Shown piece by piece: positions 7,704-14,974 of a DNA stretch of 25,835 nt (positions are counted from its first letter, which is position 1; the number at the start of each line of letters is the position of its first letter). The stretch is from Chitinophagaceae bacterium. Its GTDB lineage: Bacteria > Bacteroidota > Bacteroidia > Chitinophagales > Chitinophagaceae. The stretch spans positions 1 through 25,835 of the forward strand of contig JAGKWS010000106.1 of the NCBI GenBank assembly GCA_021151685.1, in the 5' to 3' direction. The translations under genes were made by a program, and so were the position numbers. Under the pieces are notes generated by a model that was given only the letters and a program-made list of their open reading frames with translations, was not told where the DNA came from and searched no databases.

Positions 7704-7898
7704 TCAGGCCGTTAGTTTATAGGTAGGTTGGTTTAATTGCATCAGTGTATTCTCGATGTGTTTTTTCACTACACGGCTTCTCGATAGCGCAAAGGTGGCG
7801 CTCAACAGGGTTTTAAGGTCTGCCTTCAGCGGGCTTTCCAAAATCTTCAATGCCTTATTCTTGCTGAAATAAATAACTGCCCTTTGTTTCATGTTCAC
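7704..7898 (-). CDS. Small hypothetical protein (64 residues)
   Basis: I do not recognise this protein. It is a basic 64-residue product (MNMKQRAVIYFSKNKALKIL...) with no signal peptide or membrane segment. The predicted structure is mostly helical: a possible beta start (AVIYF) followed by helices (LKTLLSATFALSRSRVVKKH, then IENTLMQL). Support for it being real comes from its position: it fills most of an otherwise empty stretch, has a terminator-like hairpin downstream, and no better frame competes. An alternative start is the ATG at 7892. It could still be a chance frame. Confidence 0.5.
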   Translation of the reverse strand: MNMKQRAVIYFSKNKALKILESPLKADLKTLLSATFALSRSRVVKKHIENTLMQLNQPTYKLTA

Positions 7899-7939
7899 AG
7901 ATTTTGATAAACACAGTACAAAACCTGTGCCAATGATAC

Positions 7940-7963
7940 AGTGCCATGAACTATAATGGCATT
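7940..7963 (-). terminator. Weak hairpin downstream of the rhomboid-like gene
   Basis: An 8-bp stem with one G-T wobble pairs 7940-7947 (AGTGCCAT) with 7956-7963 (ATGGCATT) around an eight-base loop, 40 bases past the stop of the minus-strand rhomboid-like gene. It lacks a clear U-tract on the minus strand, so terminator function is uncertain. Confidence 0.3.
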
Positions 7964-8002
7964 GTTAACATTTATTTGAAAGGAAGGTTGTTATTGGTTC
8001 CA

Positions 8003-8878
8003 TCAGCGGCCAGCCTTTTTCAGTATTTCCCGCTCCTCGTTGGTGAGCGACTTGAGGCCTTTACGGTTTATTTTGTCCAGTATCTCGTCTACACGCTGCT
8101 GGGGTGTAACGCTGACGGTGTTGCCGCCACTGCGATTGCCTTTTCCCGAGCTTGGGCCAGGCGTTACCGACTGTTCCATTTTGTTGCGCAGGCTGTACAC
8201 CCATGCGCCCGGCCTGTAGCCGGCACGCAACAATTTTACGTAGCCAAACCCTGTAAGGGCCCCACCCGCAACCATAGCCACCAACGGTAGGTTGAAGCCG
8301 GTCTCCAGCAGCATGAGCAACGCAAAGATACCCGCCACCACAGCCATAGGAATAGAAAACGTCTCGGATAGGTAAAAACGATATTTGGGCGAGAGGGTTA
8401 TAGCAGCCACACACATACCCATCATTCCTGCTCTTGGGCCCATCATATATGTGGGGGCAATACCCGCACTACCCGGCAACAATTGTGTGGCACTGTAAAA
8501 CACCCCACCCGCCAGTAGGCTATATACAAACAATGGTGCTATCTGCTGCTTGCCCACCAGCATTTGCACCACCGAGCTGAACATGTAGAGCCACAGCATA
8601 TTGCTGAGCATGTGCATAAAGCTGTTGGGCACATGAAAGAAACCATAGGTAAATATAGTCCACCATTTGGCACCCAGTTGCGACACTACCGGTAGCGAAA
8701 TGTTGGGTATCATGTAATGGTCAAAGGCATCGCCTGTGGTATTCACTATCATAAATGTGGCCCACGTAAGTGCCAATGTGATGTAGGCACCTGCTACAAA
8801 AAACACCAGCTTCAGTGCTGCATTATTATCATAACCCGGTATGTAGGGCAATAACGATTTCTTCTGGCCTCTGTTCAT
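8003..8878 (-). CDS. Rhomboid-family membrane protein lacking catalytic Ser and His
   Basis: The 292-residue polytopic membrane protein has the rhomboid core: an N-terminal membrane helix (about 22-46), the conserved FFHVPNSFMHMLSNMLWLYMF (histidines 82 and 89, oxyanion-type N93), several further helices, and a C-terminal cytoplasmic tail with VDEILDKINRKGLKSL, typical of Bacteroidota members. In active rhomboids the nucleophile sits in GxSx. Here the segment reads MGPRAGMMGM, so arginine 149 occupies the serine position. In the later helix the usual AHxGGA reads MVAGGA, so valine 203 replaces the catalytic histidine. It is therefore predicted to be an inactive rhomboid, possibly binding membrane-protein clients without cleaving them. 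The frame also offers GTG at 8881; the ATG at 8878 is preferred. A perfect -7 box lies five bases upstream. Confidence 0.85.
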   Translation of the reverse strand: MNRGQKKSLLPYIPGYDNNAALKLVFFVAGAYITLALTWATFMIVNTTGDAFDHYMIPNISLPVVSQLGAKWWTIFTYGFFHVPNSFMHMLSNMLWLYMFSSVVQMLVGKQQIAPLFVYSLLAGGVFYSATQLLPGSAGIAPTYMMGPRAGMMGMCVAAITLSPKYRFYLSETFSIPMAVVAGIFALLMLLETGFNLPLVAMVAGGALTGFGYVKLLRAGYRPGAWVYSLRNKMEQSVTPGPSSGKGNRSGGNTVSVTPQQRVDEILDKINRKGLKSLTNEEREILKKAGR

Positions 8879-8883
8879 CACTG

Positions 8884-8891
8884 CAAAATTA
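8884..8891 (-). promoter_or_regulatory. -7 box (TAATTTTG on minus strand) of the rhomboid-like gene
   Basis: CAAAATTA on the plus strand reads TAATTTTG on the minus strand, a perfect TAnnTTTG match ending five bases before the ATG at 8878. The transcript would start at about the start codon, so the mRNA would be leaderless or nearly so. Confidence 0.5.
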
Positions 8892-9014
8892 TCAAGAAAA
8901 ATCCGTTCGGCATTTTGGCCTTCTTTGTACCTCAGTTATATAAATGTGAAAGCCCTGTGGTATAGTGTCTTGTATTGGCATTGGTACACACATGTAACTG
9001 TCAACTATTCCATC

Positions 9015-9022
9015 TATTTTTG
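9015..9022 (+). promoter_or_regulatory. -7 box (TATTTTTG) of glyS
   Basis: A perfect TAnnTTTG match ends seven bases before the glyS ATG at 9030. No convincing -33 TTTG was found at the usual distance. With the divergent box at 8884-8891, both ends of the 151-base rhomboid/glyS gap carry a promoter hugging the start codon. Confidence 0.5.
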
Positions 9023-9029
9023 CCACGCT

Positions 9030-10460
9030 ATGGCAAACGAGAATAAACTGCAGGCCATTATAGGCCACTGCAAAGAATACGGATACGTTTTTCAATCGAG
9101 CGAAATATATGACGGCCTGAGTGCCGTGTATGACTACGGCCAGAATGGTGCCGAGCTGAAGCGCAATATACGCGACTATTGGTGGCGCAGCATGACCCAG
9201 ATGCACGAGAACATAGTGGGTATAGATGCGGCTATATTTATGCACCCCACGGTGTGGAAGGCCAGCGGCCACGTAGACAACTTTAGCGATCCTATGATAG
9301 ACAACAAGGATAGCAAAAAACGCTACCGAGTAGACCACCTCATAGAAGCACATGCCGAAACGCTGGCCACCGAGGCTAAAGACACTCTGCTGGCACAAAT
9401 GGATGCCCTGTTGGCCAACAACGACTTTGCCGGACTGAAACAACTGATAGAAGACAATAAGATAAAATGCGGCGTAAGCGGCACTGGCAACTGGACCGAT
9501 GTACGCCAGTTCAACCTCATGTTCTCTACACAGGTAGGTTCTGTAGCCGAGGAGGCCAGTGAAATATACCTGCGCCCCGAAACAGCACAGGGTATATTCG
9601 TCAACTTCCTGAACGTGCAGAAAACAGGCCGTATGAAGATACCTTTTGGTATTGCGCAGACGGGTAAGGCTTTCCGTAACGAGATTGTGGCCCGTGGTTT
9701 CATCTTCCGTATGCGCGAGTTCGAGCAGATGGAGATGCAGTTTTTTGTGCGCCCCGGCACACAAAAGGAGTGGTACGAATACTGGAAAGAAGCCCGTATG
9801 AAGTGGCACCTGAGTCTGGGCATACCACAAGACAGCTACCGCTTTCACGACCATGTGAAGCTGGCGCACTATGCCGATGCTGCCTGCGATATAGAATACG
9901 ATTTCCCGATGGGCTTTAAGGAAGTAGAGGGTGTACACAGCCGCACCGACTTCGACCTGACGGAGCACCAGAAATACAGCGGCAAAAAGCTCACCTATTT
10001 CGATACCGACATCAACCAGCACTACGTACCCTACGTTATAGAAACTTCTATAGGGCTGGACCGTGCAGTGATGATGGTACTGAGCCATGCCTACAAAGAG
10101 GAAGACCTGAGCACACCCGAAAAACAGGATAGCCGTGTAGTACTGAGTCTGCCACCCATGCTGGCCCCCATCAAGCTGGCAGTACTGCCACTTACCAAAA
10201 AAGATGGCCTGCCAGAGCTGGCCCGCGAGCTGATGGAGCAATGCAAGCCTTACTTCCGCTGCTTTTACGAAGAGAAGGATGCAATAGGCAAGCGTTACCG
10301 CCGTCAGGATGCTATAGGTACTCCCTTCTGTGTAACGATAGACCACCAAACCAAGGAAGACCAAACCGTAACCATACGCTACCGCGACAGCATGCTGCAG
10401 GAGCGCATACCACTGGCCGCCGTAATAGACCTGATTATAGAAAAGACAAAGATGTTCTAA
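9030..10460 (+). CDS. glyS: Glycyl-tRNA synthetase, single-chain alpha2 type
   Basis: The 476-residue class II aminoacyl-tRNA synthetase charges tRNA-Gly with glycine. It is the single-polypeptide form, not the alpha/beta type. Landmarks in order: the N-terminal SSEIYDGLSAVYDYGQNG and KRNIRDYWWRSM; RPETAQGIFVNF; motif 2 in GKAFRNEIVARGFIFRMREF; motif 3 in SIGLDRAVMMVLSHAY, where the motif arginine is present; and the C-terminal anticodon-binding domain (LAPIKLAVLPLT to the end). The open frame runs back to 8925, but family homology begins near MANENKLQAIIGHCKEYGYV. The ATG at 9030 is also correctly placed behind the -7 box. It is divergent from the rhomboid-like gene, convergent with the RloB gene, and followed by a strong terminator. 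Confidence 0.97.
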   Translation: MANENKLQAIIGHCKEYGYVFQSSEIYDGLSAVYDYGQNGAELKRNIRDYWWRSMTQMHENIVGIDAAIFMHPTVWKASGHVDNFSDPMIDNKDSKKRYRVDHLIEAHAETLATEAKDTLLAQMDALLANNDFAGLKQLIEDNKIKCGVSGTGNWTDVRQFNLMFSTQVGSVAEEASEIYLRPETAQGIFVNFLNVQKTGRMKIPFGIAQTGKAFRNEIVARGFIFRMREFEQMEMQFFVRPGTQKEWYEYWKEARMKWHLSLGIPQDSYRFHDHVKLAHYADAACDIEYDFPMGFKEVEGVHSRTDFDLTEHQKYSGKKLTYFDTDINQHYVPYVIETSIGLDRAVMMVLSHAYKEEDLSTPEKQDSRVVLSLPPMLAPIKLAVLPLTKKDGLPELARELMEQCKPYFRCFYEEKDAIGKRYRRQDAIGTPFCVTIDHQTKEDQTVTIRYRDSMLQERIPLAAVIDLIIEKTKMF

Positions 10461-10466
10461 ATAGCA

Positions 10467-10503
10467 CACTGCCACACCCGAAAAGGTGTGGCAGTGGTGT
10501 TTT
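10467..10503 (+). terminator. Strong intrinsic terminator of glyS
   Basis: A perfect 12-bp stem pairs 10467-10478 (CACTGCCACACC) with 10485-10496 around the loop CGAAAA, followed by GTGTTTT. It starts seven bases after the glyS stop and separates glyS from the convergent RloB gene. Confidence 0.9.
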
Positions 10504-10510
10504 ATGGGGG

Positions 10511-11275
10511 TTATTGCTGTGGCCCCGAACTTGATTCTAACAACGCCTGAACGAGGTGATGTACCGATGTACATGGATTGCGGCTGTGGTAAGGCGCATC
10601 ATTGGCAAAATAGGCTTCCAGTTGCTTTGCTCGTGCTGTGGCAGCTATTCTGCGGCTGGCCGTAAGCTGCGGCAGTACGTGCAACAAAAATGCGGTGCGT
10701 TTTTTGAATGACGTTTTGTAATTGAAGTTGGGGTTGTCTGTAATTCTTTGAAGGTCTGCTGATTTTTCCTGTAAGTTCCTGAAAACTGCAGTGAGACGAT
10801 CATATACATAGTTTCGGTGCAATCTTTGCCCCATCGGCACTTGTTCGAAGTGTAACAGAATCCACAACTCAAAGACATCATTGCTCCAGGCTACCTTAAT
10901 GCCAATGTTTTTTGCTGTGGCAATAGCTGTTGAGAAATGAATATCATTTACTTGCACCTGGGCATTCACCTGTTCGCTCTCCATGTCGCGGTCATAGGCA
11001 CTCCATATTTGGGTAGTGGTACCGGGCTTCACCCGATAAGTGCCGTTCCAACCCTCCAACAAACCATTATGTACACAATCGTTAATAGTATTGGTGAGAT
11101 TGTGCCAATGCTGTTTCTGATTTTCTATAGCATTTACTTTTACCTTACCCTGCACCTCATAACGACGAAAGTAAAGCGGTTCGCTTACCTCATCTTCGCA
11201 AAAGATAATAAATGTAGTGATGGTGTCTGACGGTCGTGAATCGTCAGATTTTACATCCCAGGGGTATTGTAACAT
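10511..11275 (-). CDS. rloB: RloB-family protein (AbiLii-like), putative nuclease of a defence pair
   Basis: The 254-residue protein carries RloB-family landmarks: an N-terminal strand plus acidic motif FIIFCEDEVSEPLYF (residues 22-36, glutamates 27 and 32), the aspartate cluster WSAYDRDME (91-99), and the signature SNDVFELWILLHFE (131-144), close to the family SNPxFExWLLLHF. The acidic set resembles a Toprim-like metal site, so nuclease activity is a reasonable inference but is not shown here. Its start lies three bases after the stop of the ATPase gene, so the two form one operon. RloB partners with AAA-type ATPases in R-M-linked loci (rloA/rloB) and in the lactococcal abortive-infection system AbiL. 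Base composition looks more AT-rich than the neighbouring fad gene by eye. No signal peptide or membrane segment is seen. Confidence 0.85.
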   Translation of the reverse strand: MLQYPWDVKSDDSRPSDTITTFIIFCEDEVSEPLYFRRYEVQGKVKVNAIENQKQHWHNLTNTINDCVHNGLLEGWNGTYRVKPGTTTQIWSAYDRDMESEQVNAQVQVNDIHFSTAIATAKNIGIKVAWSNDVFELWILLHFEQVPMGQRLHRNYVYDRLTAVFRNLQEKSADLQRITDNPNFNYKTSFKKRTAFLLHVLPQLTASRRIAATARAKQLEAYFANDAPYHSRNPCTSVHHLVQALLESSSGPQQ

Positions 11276-11278
11276 GTG

Positions 11279-12529
11279 CTATAGTTGTTCTTTGTGGGTA
11301 ATATCTTTGGCATAGTGGCTAAGTATTGGTAACGCACCATAATACCCGGCAAGGTACTGTTTGGCAAAGTCAGCATTATTTCTGATGCCTTTAAGATCGG
11401 CAAGAGAGTAGAGGACAGTATTGTCTGTAACCGATTTTTCTGTAAAGTAAAATTGGTCGCGACGCATCATGTCCGGGTTCATCAAGTTGGTATCGTGGCT
11501 GCTAAACAATAATTGAGCGTTGGCTTTATTCAACGTTATGTCATTGAACATCCTTATGATTCTTTGTAATAAGGTTGGATGAAAATTGCTGTCAATTTCA
11601 TCGGAAATTAGTATGCCTCCCTGTTCGAAAAGAGTGAAGAGTTTGCCTATAAACGAATAGTATTTCTGTGTGCCTAACGATTCCTCTGCCAATAAATCCA
11701 TTTCTATGTTCCCAACAATATTTCCCTGTTTGTCAAAATCGTTTTTTATCAGTTTTACACGTTCAGTTACACGCCGCCTGGCAGCATGCTCTGCCTGTTG
11801 CTGCTCAATATAAATGTCATTAAAAAACAGCCCTGCACTTCTCAGCCACTGTAGCACTTGCTCTTTCTTACCCTCTTTTACCAATGCATTTGTCTCCTGA
11901 AACCGATCGCTGAATGGAATTGAATATTCTATGTTTAGCTTTCTTGCTAAAAAGTGTTTTATCTCTCCAGACACATCTCCATTGTATGACGAACAAAAAC
12001 TAAGGAATAATGCATTGGGCCGTAGTTTCGATTCGTATGGAATGCCTGCTCCCTCCGGAAATTTTGCCTTATTTACCTCTACAGCATCTTTTGTTCTTTT
12101 GAAATACCAGGTTTCATTTTTCCCGGCAGGCCCAAATAGCCATTCATTCTCTATATATGTTTCCCCCAGTACAAAGCCATAGCGGTATTTCCTTCCGTTT
12201 AACAACAATACTATTTGAAAATAACCATAGTGTTCATTTAACGCAATACTCTGTCTATTTGGCCGTATCCATTCTTCCAAAAATGACTCTGTTTCGAGAG
12301 AGTACTGAACCATTTGGGCAAGGAACACTAAGCCTGTCAGCAAATTCGACTTGCCACTGGCATTGGCACCATATACCCCAACGGTGCGTAGGTAGTTCTG
12401 GCCGGCAGCATCAAAAATGTTGCACGTATCCACATCCTTATTTTCAGAAACAAGTCCCGTAGCCCTGAAGCTAAGGGTCTGTATATCTCTGATAGATTTA
12501 TAGTTTCCAATGCTGAATTCGATAATCAT
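11279..12529 (-). CDS. rloA: RloA/AbiLi-like AAA ATPase of a defence pair
   Basis: The 416-residue ATPase is of the AAA15/AAA21 (ABC-like, SMC-related) type. It has the N-terminal FSIGNYKSIRDIQTLSF seen in this group, Walker A GANASGKS at residues 54-61, a middle region of mixed strands and a charged helical segment (EQQQAEHAARRRVTERV), an ABC-type signature region around LGTQKYYSF, Walker B GGILISDEID at about 303-312 and the switch histidine in FSSHDTNLM. All nucleotide-binding motifs look intact, so it is probably functional. It is the first gene of a two-gene operon with rloB, which fits an ATPase sensor controlling an effector. Similar proteins include OLD and PtuA ATPases, but the RloB partner points to RloA/AbiLi. 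At 12554-12561 the minus strand reads GAAATTTG, a 7/8 -7 box about 24 bases before the start. Confidence 0.88.
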   Translation of the reverse strand: MIIEFSIGNYKSIRDIQTLSFRATGLVSENKDVDTCNIFDAAGQNYLRTVGVYGANASGKSNLLTGLVFLAQMVQYSLETESFLEEWIRPNRQSIALNEHYGYFQIVLLLNGRKYRYGFVLGETYIENEWLFGPAGKNETWYFKRTKDAVEVNKAKFPEGAGIPYESKLRPNALFLSFCSSYNGDVSGEIKHFLARKLNIEYSIPFSDRFQETNALVKEGKKEQVLQWLRSAGLFFNDIYIEQQQAEHAARRRVTERVKLIKNDFDKQGNIVGNIEMDLLAEESLGTQKYYSFIGKLFTLFEQGGILISDEIDSNFHPTLLQRIIRMFNDITLNKANAQLLFSSHDTNLMNPDMMRRDQFYFTEKSVTDNTVLYSLADLKGIRNNADFAKQYLAGYYGALPILSHYAKDITHKEQL

Positions 12530-12625
12530 TTTGTCTTATTTGCGCTATTTCTGCAAATTTCAATAAAATTTATCAAGAAACTATAATAATGAGGAACATT
12601 ACAAGCTGATGCCCCCTACATCCAG

Positions 12626-13915
12626 CTAATTCCGCAATGGCTTGCCAGTGGTAAGTATACTCTGCAACCTTTCCAGTGTTTTGCGCTCGCCGCTCAGGCT
12701 CAGGAATGCTTCTCGCTCCAAATCCAGCAGATATTGTTCTGATACCGTAGTGGGTGCCGAGAGGTCGCCGCCACACATTACATGGGCCAGTTTTTCGGCT
12801 ATCAGTTTGTCGTGCTGGCTTATGTAGCCACCGCGCCACATGCCGTGTACACCTGCCAGCAAGCCGCCCAATGCGCCACGCCCTTGCACCTTTATGTCGG
12901 TACGGGTAGCAGGGCGGGTATAGCCTTGTTCCCACAGCAGCAATGCGCGGCGTTTGGCATCGGCAATGCGGCGGTCGGTATTTACCGATATGGCATCGTA
13001 GCCCGGCCGCAGCACAAAGTTCTCGAACGCCTCGTGTGCCGATGTGGATACCTTGGCCGTACCCACATTAATGAATAGTTGCTGCAGATAGTTTACTTCT
13101 ATGTCTTCCTTTATGTTGCGGTCGCCGGCACGTACGGCCAGCTCCTTGGTGCCACCGCCACCGGGTATCAGGCCTACGCCCACTTCTACCAGCCCTATGT
13201 AGCTTTCGGCAGCCGCCTGTACTGCATCGGCATGCAGGCATATTTCGCAGCCGCCACCCAGCGTAAGCCCATGTGGGGCTACCACTACCGGTATGCTGCT
13301 GTACCGCAGGCGCATGGTAGCTGCCTGAAAGGCACGAACGGCCATGTCCAGCTCGTCGTACTCCTGCTCTGCGGCAAACATGAATATGAGCCCCACATTG
13401 GCACCGGCACTAAAGTTGGGGCCGCCATTGGCCAGCACCAATCCATGAAATTTTTCCTCGGCTATGGCTACCGACTTCTGAATGCCTTCCAGCACCTCGC
13501 CACCTATGGTGTTCATTTTGGTGTTCCAGCTCAGCACGGCCACTCCATCGCCCGCATCGTGCAGCTTGCATACGCTGTTGCGCCATACTACATTGTCGCT
13601 CAGGTTGTCCAGCAGTATCAGCGAGCCGGTGCCCGGTATGGGTTGGTAGCTCTTGGTTTTTATATCGTAATAGAGCTTACGGCCGTTTTCGGTTTTGTAA
13701 AAGGCATTGTTGCCGTTTTGTACCATTTCCTGTACCCATGGGGCTACGGGTAGGCCAGCGGCCAGCACCTTGTTCATGGTGCGGCGCACGCCCAGTGCAT
13801 CCCAGCTTTCAAAGGCTCCTATATCCCAGCCAAAGCCGGCTTTCAGGGCATCGTCTATCTTATACAGGTCATCGGTTATCTCGGGTACCCGGTTCGATAT
13901 GTAGGAGAAAAGCAT
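12626..13915 (-). CDS. FadN C-terminal fragment: enoyl-CoA hydratase domain
   Basis: The 429-residue frame holds the rest of the second dehydrogenase C-terminal domain (SYISNRVPEITDDLYKIDDA, then GFGWDIGAFESWDALG) and, from about residue 115, a crotonase-fold enoyl-CoA hydratase. The latter has the oxyanion segment FSAGANVG, the glycine-rich APHGLTLGGGCEICLHAD with its glutamate, and the second glutamate region GLVEVGVGLIPGGGGTKE. These look intact, so hydration of 2-enoyl-CoA is possible if it is translated. The start is uncertain: the first ATG, at 13915, is an internal methionine of the ancestral protein, and in-frame homology continues upstream to about 13995. It overlaps the other fragment by 47 bases. 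No thiolase gene follows; the next minus-strand gene downstream is the RloA ATPase. Confidence 0.8.
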   Translation of the reverse strand: MLFSYISNRVPEITDDLYKIDDALKAGFGWDIGAFESWDALGVRRTMNKVLAAGLPVAPWVQEMVQNGNNAFYKTENGRKLYYDIKTKSYQPIPGTGSLILLDNLSDNVVWRNSVCKLHDAGDGVAVLSWNTKMNTIGGEVLEGIQKSVAIAEEKFHGLVLANGGPNFSAGANVGLIFMFAAEQEYDELDMAVRAFQAATMRLRYSSIPVVVAPHGLTLGGGCEICLHADAVQAAAESYIGLVEVGVGLIPGGGGTKELAVRAGDRNIKEDIEVNYLQQLFINVGTAKVSTSAHEAFENFVLRPGYDAISVNTDRRIADAKRRALLLWEQGYTRPATRTDIKVQGRGALGGLLAGVHGMWRGGYISQHDKLIAEKLAHVMCGGDLSAPTTVSEQYLLDLEREAFLSLSGERKTLERLQSILTTGKPLRN

Positions 13916-14804
13916 GTGGTGAAACTGCCTGTAAAACTCGCCAGCCTTGTCGCTGCCGGCATAGAGTGCTGCCAGCCGTTGCTTCAGGTCGGGCGGGCAG
14001 GTTTTTGGCTACCATCACCAGCGTATCCAAGCCCACTACATCGCCCGTACGGAATGTGGCCGATTTGGGCCTGCCCATAATGGTACCCGTCAGCAGGTCG
14101 GTTTCATCAATGTTCAAACCAAGGTCTTGCATGGCCTTAAAGACCGCCATAAAACCAAACACACCTACGCGATTGGCAATAAATGCGGGGGTATCCTTGC
14201 ACAGAACAGTTACCTTGCCCAGGTGACGGCTGCCATAGTCGCTCAGAAAGTCCAGTACATCTGGCCGGGTATCGGGGCCGGGTATTATCTCCAGCAGGCG
14301 CAGGTACCGGGGTGGATTGAAGAAGTGCGTACCACAAAAATGCCTGCGAAAATCTTCGCTGCGGCCCTCGTTCATCAGTCTTATGGGAATACCCGATGTA
14401 TTGGATGTAATGAGCGAGCCCGGCTTGCGGTAGCGTTCTATCTTTTCGAACAATTGTTGTTTTACGTCCAGCCGTTCTACAATTACCTCTATCACCCAAT
14501 CGCAGGTGGCTATTTGGGGCAGGTCGTCATCTATATTGCCGGTAGTGATACGGTTAGATACACTTTTGGTGTATACCGCCGATGGTTTGCTTTTCAGCGT
14601 GGCTTGCAGTGCATCATTCACTATGCGGTTGCGCACCGGTTTGCTGGTCAGGCTCCATCCTTTGGCCGTTTCGGCATCGGTAAGTGTAGATGGGGCAATA
14701 TCCAACAGCAGCACCTCTACCCCTATTCCTGCAAAATGGCATGCAATTCTCGACCCCATTACGCCGCTGCCTATAACAGCTACCTTATGTATGTTCCTGT
14801 TCAT
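13869..14804 (-). CDS. FadN N-terminal fragment: 3-hydroxyacyl-CoA dehydrogenase NAD domain
   Basis: The 311-residue frame begins with the NAD-binding Rossmann motif VAVIGSGVMGSRIACHFA. It continues through the 3-hydroxyacyl-CoA dehydrogenase catalytic region (SNTSGIPIRLMNEGRSEDF, then GTHFFNPPRYLRLLEIIPG) and the start of the C-terminal domain (KDTPAFIANRVGVFGF, then TGTIMGRPKSATFRTGDVVG). After VAKNLPA, at about 14005, homology ends, and the last 30 or so residues are out-of-frame translation of the downstream part. NAD binding should survive, but the dimerisation/catalytic C-terminal domain is truncated, so activity is doubtful. The ATG at 14804 opens directly onto the Rossmann fold. The 170-base gap to the divergent gene at 14975 should carry its promoter. 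Confidence 0.8.
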   Translation of the reverse strand: MNRNIHKVAVIGSGVMGSRIACHFAGIGVEVLLLDIAPSTLTDAETAKGWSLTSKPVRNRIVNDALQATLKSKPSAVYTKSVSNRITTGNIDDDLPQIATCDWVIEVIVERLDVKQQLFEKIERYRKPGSLITSNTSGIPIRLMNEGRSEDFRRHFCGTHFFNPPRYLRLLEIIPGPDTRPDVLDFLSDYGSRHLGKVTVLCKDTPAFIANRVGVFGFMAVFKAMQDLGLNIDETDLLTGTIMGRPKSATFRTGDVVGLDTLVMVAKNLPARPEATAGSTLCRQRQGWRVLQAVSPHAFLLHIEPGTRDNR

Positions 14805-14950
14805 GGTATTCCCCCATCTTATTTCACCGTAAGTTACCGCAAATCCCCCGCATTTTGTATGGCTATAAGTCAGCCAACCCTACATTTAACGATTAGCATA
14901 CAACAGGGGGCAACGCCACCATTTTTACATTTTACTAAGATATTGCATAT

Positions 14951-14958
14951 TATATTTG
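14951..14958 (+). promoter_or_regulatory. -7 box (TATATTTG) upstream of the 14975 gene
   Basis: A perfect TAnnTTTG match ends 16 bases before the ATG at 14975, giving a predicted leader of about ten bases. The upstream sequence is AT-rich with no clear TTTG at -33. Confidence 0.5.
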
Positions 14959-14974
14959 TAGCACATCATTCACC

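Larger units (their letters stand above)
12626..14804 (-). pseudogene. fadN: FadN-type 3-hydroxyacyl-CoA dehydrogenase/enoyl-CoA hydratase with internal deletion and frameshift
   Basis: Two overlapping minus-strand frames together make one FadN-like bifunctional beta-oxidation enzyme, normally about 800 residues in one frame. The first frame follows the family through the NAD domain to LDTLVMVAKNLPA at about 14005. The second frame resumes with DLKQRLAALYAGSDKAGEFYR just after, read about 13907-13995 in the frame of the downstream ORF. From family memory, roughly 75-80 residues are missing at the join, including the region with the WLGxKTGQGFYxK motif of the dehydrogenase C-terminal domain, and the reading frame shifts. 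A single sequencing error cannot explain both. The dehydrogenase half should be inactive; the hydratase half may still be made. Confidence 0.75.

Noticed and set aside
8892..10574. A 560-codon open frame on the minus strand across glyS
   Set aside because: It is antisense to a certain glycyl-tRNA synthetase, has a low-complexity composition rich in H, Y, V and C with no domain, and its openness follows from the codon bias of glyS.
10511..12529. Identification of the ATPase pair as Septu (PtuA/PtuB) or an OLD/Gabija system
   Set aside because: The partner lacks HNH or UvrD-type motifs and carries the RloB signature SNDVFELWILLHFE, and the ATPase has no C-terminal Toprim domain as in OLD.
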